Virus record (IMG/VR): IMGVR_UViG_3300021373_002232
Location: 1-31,402 of that record
Source of the DNA: a virus
Direction: 5' to 3' (one strand)
Length of the DNA: 31,402 bases
Positions within the stretch are counted from its first letter, which is position 1. Every line of letters starts with the position of its first letter. Positions 6,445 to 13,800 of this stretch are shown one piece after another. The position numbers and the translations under genes were made by a program. The notes below the pieces were generated by a model. That model saw nothing but the letters and a program-made list of their open reading frames with translations, ran no database searches and was not told the origin of the DNA.

Positions 6445-7256
6445 TGACAGAAATCGCCGAGACCATCCTGACCTCAATTGACGAGGGTTTCGTCGGCCTC
6501 CGTGCCAAGGACAAACCCCGTCGTTACATTGGTGGGTCAAACATCGGCGGTCCCTGTGAAGCCGCGTTATCCTTCTCGCTTCGCGGCTTCCCCGATGATG
6601 AGCCAACACCAAAGACGCAGCGCATTTTCACGCTGGGTCACAAGTTGGAAGACCTCATCATCGCTGATCTCAAGCGGTCGAAGATCACGGTCCTAGACCG
6701 AGATCCTGAGACAAACTGGCAGTTCGCGTACCAAAAATACGGCGGCCACATTCGTGGTAACGTCGATGGCCAAATTGAAGTGGCCGATGGCGAACTTGCC
6801 TTGCTTGAGATCAAGTCCATGAACGCTGCCAAATGGCGAGCGTTCGTGAAAAAGGGGGTGGCCGAGAGCCACCCCCAATACGTTGCTCAGATGCAGACTT
6901 ACATGGGATTGGGCGGTTTCGAAAAAGCCGTGCTGCTCGGGTACAACAAAGACACGTCGGAGTATCACTGCGAAGTGGTCGAGTTTGACCTGATTGAGTT
7001 TCATGCGTTGATGGCACGCGCTGAACGGGTCATGGGTGGCCACGCTCCACGGGTCACCGACAACGCAGACGACTGGCGTTGTAAGTTCTGTTTTAAGCGG
7101 GGCGCGTGCAGAGAGGGCAGGTTGCCAGACAAAGACTGTGCGACCTGCGCTTTCTCACTCGCGCAAGACGATGGCCGCTGGTACTGCACGGCCAAACAAG
7201 AAACCGCGCAAGAGGTTTGCGATGACTATTCAGTTTGGGAGCCAAGTGCTGACTGA
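6444..7256 (+). CDS. Cas4/AddB-like PD-(D/E)XK exonuclease with iron-sulfur cysteines
   Basis: A 270-residue nuclease. The catalytic set is H66 in GHKLE, D108 in GNVDGQIE, E122-I-K124 in LLEIKS, and the glutamine helix with Q145/Q149/Q151 (HPQYVAQMQTYM), as in YqaJ/Cas4/RecB-type enzymes. C38 near the N-terminus plus C213-X2-C216-X5-C222 near the C-terminus reproduce the four-cysteine [4Fe-4S] staple of AddB and Cas4. An additional C232, C235, C248, C259 set forms a second possible zinc knuckle. It most likely resects double-stranded DNA ends to feed the SSB and Sak4 proteins encoded just upstream. The start overlaps the SSB stop. There are no Cas1/Cas2 genes nearby, so an adaptation role is not suggested. 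Confidence 0.82.
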   Translation: MTEIAETILTSIDEGFVGLRAKDKPRRYIGGSNIGGPCEAALSFSLRGFPDDEPTPKTQRIFTLGHKLEDLIIADLKRSKITVLDRDPETNWQFAYQKYGGHIRGNVDGQIEVADGELALLEIKSMNAAKWRAFVKKGVAESHPQYVAQMQTYMGLGGFEKAVLLGYNKDTSEYHCEVVEFDLIEFHALMARAERVMGGHAPRVTDNADDWRCKFCFKRGACREGRLPDKDCATCAFSLAQDDGRWYCTAKQETAQEVCDDYSVWEPSAD

Positions 7257-7500
7257 GGAAGACCTCATCGAGCACCCCAACCACTACGCCAAGAACGAAA
7301 TCGAGCCGATTACGTTTATCATGGGCAACGATCCAGACGGCATGTACGCCCGTGGAGCCGTCATCAAGTACGTCAGTCGTGCCGGTCAGAAATCCTACGA
7401 CGGAATGTCGGCTAAGCAGTCAGAGATAGCCGACTGGAAAAAGGCGGCGCGTTACTGCGAAATGCGGATCAGGCAGCTCGAAGGCAAGCCAGTCGTCTAG
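7222..7500 (+). CDS. DUF3310 phage protein
   Basis: A 92-residue protein with the DUF3310 signature: HPNHYAKNEIEPITFI near the N-terminus, then GAVIKYVSRAGQK and a final helix DWKKAARYCEMRIRQLE. These small all-helical proteins are common next to phage replication genes. Some are annotated as nucleotide kinase-like, but the biochemical role is not settled. I chose ATG 7222 with AGAGG 6 nt upstream. The frame is open well upstream, but that part is a shadow of the exonuclease gene, which it overlaps by 35 nt. It is the last gene of the plus-strand operon and meets the spanin gene tail-to-tail, the two stop codons sharing the palindrome CTAG. Confidence 0.8.
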   Translation: MTIQFGSQVLTEEDLIEHPNHYAKNEIEPITFIMGNDPDGMYARGAVIKYVSRAGQKSYDGMSAKQSEIADWKKAARYCEMRIRQLEGKPVV

Positions 7501-7691
7501 TCGCAGAGCTGCTGGTGTAGCAGGTTGTGGGCCAAGACCTGACGCTTCGTCTCATAGGTGTCGCCCATTGCCGGATAGATGTACCCGTAGACCTCGCAGG
7601 CGTCACTGACGGAACCAGCCCCCGTCCCGCAACCGTTTGTCAATATCAGCGTCAGACATAGTGCGCACGTTACGGTCAATGTCTTGAGCAT
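7497..7691 (-). CDS. Outer-membrane spanin-like lipoprotein (Rz1-like)
   Basis: A 64-residue protein with a signal sequence (MLKTLTVTCALCLTLILTNGC) ending in a lipobox-like LTNGC, so the mature protein would begin at Cys21. The remainder keeps a small-phage-lipoprotein pattern: a Cys, an aromatic YGYIYP patch, then DTYETKRQVLAHNLLHQQLC with a terminal Cys. It begins inside the Rz-like gene in another reading frame, the classical overlapped Rz/Rz1 arrangement. Together the pair would bridge inner and outer membranes and fuse them at lysis, which implies a Gram-negative host. T at the -3 lipobox position is not ideal. The ribosome site is weak, as is usual for an embedded gene. Confidence 0.68.
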   Translation of the reverse strand: MLKTLTVTCALCLTLILTNGCGTGAGSVSDACEVYGYIYPAMGDTYETKRQVLAHNLLHQQLCD

Positions 7692-7842
7692 GGCGCTTGA
7701 TCTCTTCCAGTTTTTCTTTGGCGCGTTTGTCTTGCGCCTTTTTGCTGTCTCGGCGTCCCGTCAGGTAAACGAACAGCCCGAAGGCAGCCGCTGCAACAGC
7801 GGCTCCTCCGGCTGCGATTTGCTGGATCAACATTGTCTCCAT
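7603..7842 (-). CDS. Inner-membrane spanin-like protein (Rz-like)
   Basis: A 79-residue protein with one N-terminal membrane helix (QQIAAGGAAVAAAAFGLFVY) followed by a highly charged helix (RRDSKKAQDKRAKEKLEEIKRHAQDIDRN) suitable for a periplasmic coiled coil. It ends in DKRLRDGGWFRQ, an ending typical of Rz-like proteins. The ATG at 7842 is placed by GGAG 7 nt upstream. It lies one base after the stop of the giant gene, so translation is probably coupled. The lipoprotein gene starts inside it. A pinholin or holin is an alternative for a protein with a single helix, but the overlapping lipoprotein gene makes the spanin reading stronger. Confidence 0.68.
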   Translation of the reverse strand: METMLIQQIAAGGAAVAAAAFGLFVYLTGRRDSKKAQDKRAKEKLEEIKRHAQDIDRNVRTMSDADIDKRLRDGGWFRQ

Positions 7843-7843
7843 T

Positions 7844-10800
7844 TTAGAACTCCGTTGTTCCGTAAGTTGTCCGCTTGTAGGCACTGCCGCCTACGCCGCT
7901 GGACTTGCCTTCGGTTGGCTTGAAGCCATCCACGATACCTTCCTTGAAGACTCTGTTGCCGCCGAGGAATGGCGTCCGTCCGACGACCTCTCGGATCGCT
8001 TGACGCTGACGACCCGGCGTTACATCGCCGCCCATCAGCTCGCTGCCAGCATCGGCAACACCAGCAAAGACACTCATTCCATCGCCGAACACCAAGCCAT
8101 AGGTTGGGCCAAGGATCGCCTCTGCTACCCGCTGGCGGCCATATGCTCCGTTGTCTGCTTGTTCAACCGTCGTGCGGAAGATGTCGCCGAGGAGACCAAG
8201 GCCACCCGCCTGCATGAACGCAGTGGTGTACCAGCCTGCAATGGCATCAAGCTGCTCATCGGACCACTCGGGGCCAACAATGTTGCTGAAGCGGGTGGTT
8301 TCATTGATACCGACGCTTTTGCCCTCTTCGCCGCCGCGTGCCATCACCAGATCCTTACCAGCGATGGAGCCAGCAGCGACCGCTGGGCCGAGGGTCATAA
8401 GCAGTGCGGGCTTCTTCATGTACTGCGCCGCAGTCCCATAGTCGCCAGCCCGGATTGCTTTCCATGCTTCGCCCGTCTCATCGACCAGCATCTCTTTGGC
8501 GAACCGCCCATACATGATGCTGAATGATTTAAGCTGATACGCCATGGCTCCCCAAGGGTTGCTGGCGAACAGCGGCATGTCGTGCGGCTTCGGCGAAAAG
8601 ATCGTTGCGTCGGTGAACCGAATGACTGCACGCTCAAAGGCGTGGTCCGCATCTGTGCCACCACCCAGCTTTGGGATAGGCTGATCCGCCTCATACGTCA
8701 TGCCGAACTTTTTAAGCTCACGCTTGTGACGCAGGTACGCTGGGCTGTCTTTGGCACCAATCCCCATCTTCTTGATGGCTTCCATATGGTGACGAAGGCC
8801 ATGCTCGCCGATGGCGGCTGCGCCAGCGCGCTGCATGTTCGTCCACGGAGTAAGGCCCGTCAACTTGAAGAAGGTGCTCTGCAAGATGTTGTTGCCATCC
8901 CCGATGAGCTGCGCCATCCGCTCGTGGGTGATGCCATCCATGGCCACACCAATCCGGCGGATGGTGTCACGGTACTCTTTGTCGCCAAGGTACTTCGACC
9001 ACCCCTGCCACGCAGCCTTAAAATCGCCGCTCCGAATGATCGGCATGGCGATGTCTGAGAAGGACGAGATGGTTGCGTAGGATAGCAAGGTGACGTTTTG
9101 GAAAGCCCGGAAGGCGCGGGAGGTGCCACGCATTGCCTGACTGGCGTTATCCGCTGGGCGGCGCATCATCAACTTCGCGAAGCCGTCAATGGCGTTGAGA
9201 TCATCTGGGTCAATTTGGGCGGGGACACCCTTGAAGTCAGCGAGGGCATCAACGATAGCATCGACACGTCGTTCGTAGGTGATGGGTGGCTCACCTCGGG
9301 TTCCGCGATAGGCATCCATCAGGATGCGCCTTGCGGCTGCTGGGTCCGTGCGCCCAACACGGACTGCCTCCTTCCCAAAGTCATTCGCAGCTTTTGGTGG
9401 CAGCATGCTGATCGTAATTGTCTCTTTGCCTTCTGCTGCTTGCACGCCGTCAGGACCAATGACTGTCCTGTTCGCCGCAAAGTTCTTGTCGGTTTGCAGA
9501 AGCTCAATGATGCCTTCTTCGCCCAGTTGAGCAGCCTTGGCGTAATCAGCAATACCATGGCCATTCAAGCCGAAGTGGTCGGCCTGCTGGATCACACGTT
9601 CGGTTTCGTCGAAGTAGCGGACGACGGTCGCAAGGAGCGACTGCTCCTGATACTTCTGCGCGCTCTCAAGCAGCTCAGGTGCTGCCTGATGGAAGCGCAG
9701 CAGACGGCTGAAGTCGGTGCTGTCGATCAAGGAGGAGGGGCTATCGAAGTCAACGACACCTGTGTCATTGCCCGTGATGTTGTTGAAGACTTTGTCGGCA
9801 AAGGCCTGAGCGTCGTCATTGCTGATCGTCGTCCCAGCGTTTGCACGCTCCTGCTTGACGTAAGCAAACATCAGGCTCTTGAAGCCCTTCTCGTCGCGTC
9901 GAACGATTTCTGGGTTCCACACTTGCGGGAAGTAATCAGGACCAAGATCCCCGACCAGAATGCCAGCGTCCTTCATACGCCGCAGTTGGCCTTGGAAGTT
10001 GTCCCGCAGTGCAGAGAACATTTGACGCTCTTGGTCGTTGCGCAGCTCGCTGGTCTTGCTAGGGTCAATCATAGCCGCCCGGATACGCTGAAGCGGAGCA
10101 GGCTCTTTGAATGCAAAGCCCATGACCTTGTTGCCTTGAGCAGCCGTGGTCATGTAATTGCCCACCTTGCTCAAGAAGTTCGCTGGCATACCCGGCAAGT
10201 TGTTGAGACCAACGATGCCGTAGCCTTCGCGCTTCACACCCTCGAGCAGAGGCATGATGATATTTCCGGTCATCCGGGTGTGCTCAGCGGTAAAGTTGGC
10301 AAACTTGTCGGCCAGCTTTTTCATCCCGGCTTTGTTCAACCGCTGCTCAGCGCCATCGAACAACGACCGGAACATGCGATCCATGCCAGAGCGCGTGCTC
10401 TCTCGAGAGTTAGTTACGATGTTGGACACAGCTTCGGCCACAGCCGGTGCGACCTCGTTTAGGCGCAGGTAGTCTTCGACTGCACCTGCGCTGCTTGGAG
10501 GAAGCTTGAGGTCGGAAGCCACTAACTCCCAGAACTCTGCGCCCAAACCTGCTTTGACGACGCCGTCTTCATCCGGCGCAGCGAGCAGGTCAGGGGACTT
10601 GAGACTGCGAACCTGATCGCTGTCAAAGATGGCAATCACGGGCAGGGCTGCGCCCTTACGCTCAGTCGTGCCGATGATGCCTTCGTAACCCGCAGCCATG
10701 AGGTCATTGTTGATGCTGGCTCGGGCTGCGCTCTCGCTCATACCGGAGCGCTCAAGGACATCGACCGCAAGATTGTACAAGTCATCGCCATCGATGCTTT

Positions 10801-13800
10801 CATTGATGGACTGGCCGAACTGTATGAGTGCTCGCTCGTCCTTCTGGCCAACGGCGCTTTGCATCAGACGCACCAGTTCATCGTCGGCACGATACACTGC
10901 ATTCTGCTGGAAGTTGGCCACGCGACTTGCACTGGTCACGACAGGGGCCACGTCGTCGAAGCTTTTACCCGTTTTGACCAGAGCCTGTATCATACCTTCG
11001 CGCTGTTCAAACAGGCTGACCATCTCGTTGCGAAGGTCAATCGCATCGGCACTGGTCTCAGCGCTCGCTTGCTGACCACGAAGCTGAAGCAACTTCTCAT
11101 CAAGCAGCTCCAAGCGGTCGATAAGGTCGGCTGCCCGTTCCTCACCTTCCTTGGTTCTGGGCATGGTGTCCGCCGTCTTGACGCTCAGAGCGCCATCCGG
11201 TTCTGAGCTGACGTAAGTAGCCAGTCCAAACATGCCCTCCGTTTGCACGCGCCCGTTGTTGTCCACTGGCGTGCCCTTACGGACAGGGACATACAGAGCT
11301 GCTGGCAAGCCGTTGGGCATGATGTTGAACGCACCCTTCGTGAAGCGCTGAATGCCAAGGCGCAGCGCTTCTGTGCCTTGCTCCAAAGCTTCGCTGAATG
11401 CGTCTGCCGCAACTGGGGGTGGGACCGCAGCCCCAACGCCATAGGACGAAGCGATTGGGCGCTTCTTGCTGGCAAACATATCGCCGTACTTCATCAGGCC
11501 GGGGTAAGACTTCTTCAGATCGCCATTAGCAATCAGCCCGTTCACCAAGTACGCGCTCCGATCCATGTAGCTGCGAGCAGACCGAAGGAATGCGGCCCGG
11601 TCGGGGCTCTGCGGGAAGACGTTTTCAAAGTTGGAGCGACCAGCCAGTAGCTCGACAACAGCATCCGTCATGAAGTCATCAGCAGGCCTGCCGTTGATCG
11701 ACTTAAATGGCATGTCGTTGCTGGCCCGAATGGCCATACGGACAACGTCTCGGACTGGATCATCATCCGTGCCTCGGGTTAGGCCCTGAGCAATCTTGCG
11801 CAACTCAGAACGCATGCCCTTAAAGCTTGCGCTGGCATCCGTCATTGCTGCCTTGCCGAGCTGGGAGGCCTCTTCACCCAGAATGTTTGCCAACACCTCG
11901 TTTCTGATGGGGCCATTGGCTTGTTCGTTCGTCGCGCCTACCATGTTCATCACACGGAAGAAGAGCTGACGCATCGTTGCTGTCATCTCTGGATCACGGC
12001 GCACCTGCATCTTGCGTTGCAAGCTGCGAAGCTGAGGTCGAGCGGAGAACGATATACCATCCAGCGAAAGGCCATTCTGACGAGCCTCGCGGATGCGCAG
12101 GTTGTCTACGACGCTGTCTTGCGGCGCTAGGTTTTCCTTGCCACCAGCACGCTGGTAAGCACCCAAGATCTCGTAGAAGTCAGTGAGGTCGTTACGGTCA
12201 GCGGCCAGAACCATCTTGCGGAATAGTTGCCGTGGGGTGGAGCCATCGTCGTATTTGCCGCGTTGCTTAGAGGCAGGCGGTTCGGCGTCAGCCATCCGCT
12301 TCATCTTTTGGGCAATCAGCTTTTCGCGCTTGCCCATCGTGTCCCCTGCGCCAAAGCTGAACATGTTGACCAGCTCGTCCATCGACGCATCGGTCGGAAT
12401 GTCGTTGGCATCCAACGCAGCGTCGAACTTCTCGTTACCTTTCTCCAGATTGCCCTTATAAAAAGCACTGCCGACCGCTTGTGCGGCCCGGTCTTTCTTG
12501 ACCTGCTTTACGCTGTCAGTGACCTGACCAGTTGTGAGCTGGTTAGCAGCAGCATCACGCTTGTTGCGCTCTGACCGCTTGCGGTTGCGGACGCGACTCT
12601 GCTGAGACTGACCGCTCTCCTTGAGCTGGTACTCGTGCGCGTATCGGTTCTCCATCCGCGTGAGCAACTTGCCAATTAGGCCGTCGTCATCGATCTCCCG
12701 TGTGATCCGCTCGTATACATCCGGCGCGTAGTCATTGAAGGTAAACAGCAAATCTTCTTGCTCGGCAGCCAGACCGCTCGCGAACCGTTCGTCCGTCGCG
12801 TAGGTCTTGGTCATGTCGTTCAGCTCGTTCATGTCTCGGATGAGGCTGAACCGGATAGGCTTGAGCGGCAAGAACGTGCCTGTGTTGTTACCGTAGACCT
12901 CACCGCCAGCTCTGTCGGCTAGGTACTTGTTCTGCGCTGAGGTGTTGGTTTGCCCAAAGACAAACCTCATGAACTTGCGCATGACCGGCTCGTAGGACTT
13001 GCCGAAGTCCCGCGCTTCAAGCCACTCATTCCTAAGCTGGGTCAACTCGCCGTAGCGCTTCCGAATGTGGACGCCATCGTTCGTCTTTGGAGGCCGGTCA
13101 AAGTCATTGAGGCGGTACTCTAACCGCTGAGTGTCGCTGAGAATGTTCGAGAACATGGGGTCGAATTGTTCCGGCACCCCGCCGCTCATGAAGAAATCAA
13201 ACAGCTTGCGGAATACGTCCTTGAGCTTCTCAAAGAAGGTGTTCCGACTTTCGCTCAGGGCGCGACGGAAGACTTTATCGCTGCCCCACTTGGTGAACAT
13301 GTTGGCAAAGACTTCGTGGAAGTTCTTACCGACGTCCAAGCCTTGTGGCGCACCAGACAATCCAATTTTGTCTAGCCGCAGGTTGCCCAGATCGTCGATG
13401 TAGTTTGCCAGTTCAGCAAAGAACGCGCCCTTGACCTTTGGCGTCAGGACATAGTCCACGCTCCAGTGAGCCATCTCGTGCAACATAACGTGCGCTGGGT
13501 GGAACTGGCCGTCCGGGTTTAACTCAATGGTGCCACCAGACAGGAACTCTTGCTGCTCAACACCGATTTCATCAGTGGTTGCAGCCGCAGCACGGTAACG
13601 CCCAGCCACGGTGCTTCGGTCTTTCGCATCAACTTCGCCGAGACGTGCGAAGGTTGGCGCACCATCGGACTGGATGCCACTAAGGATGCGCTTTACCACG
13701 TCCAAGGTTTTGGTGTTGTGCCCCTTGAAGATGGCGTCGAGCGCATTGTAAGCGGCGAAGCGGGTGCCCTGCGGCATGATAATGCCCTGCGGCAAGACCC

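Noticed and set aside
6444-7256. Cas4 of a CRISPR adaptation module
   Set aside because: No Cas1, Cas2 or repeat array nearby; context with Sak4 and SSB points to phage recombination.
9098-10462. 454-residue plus-strand frame opposite the giant gene
   Set aside because: Long antisense shadow caused by codon bias in the giant gene; no start signal or motif.
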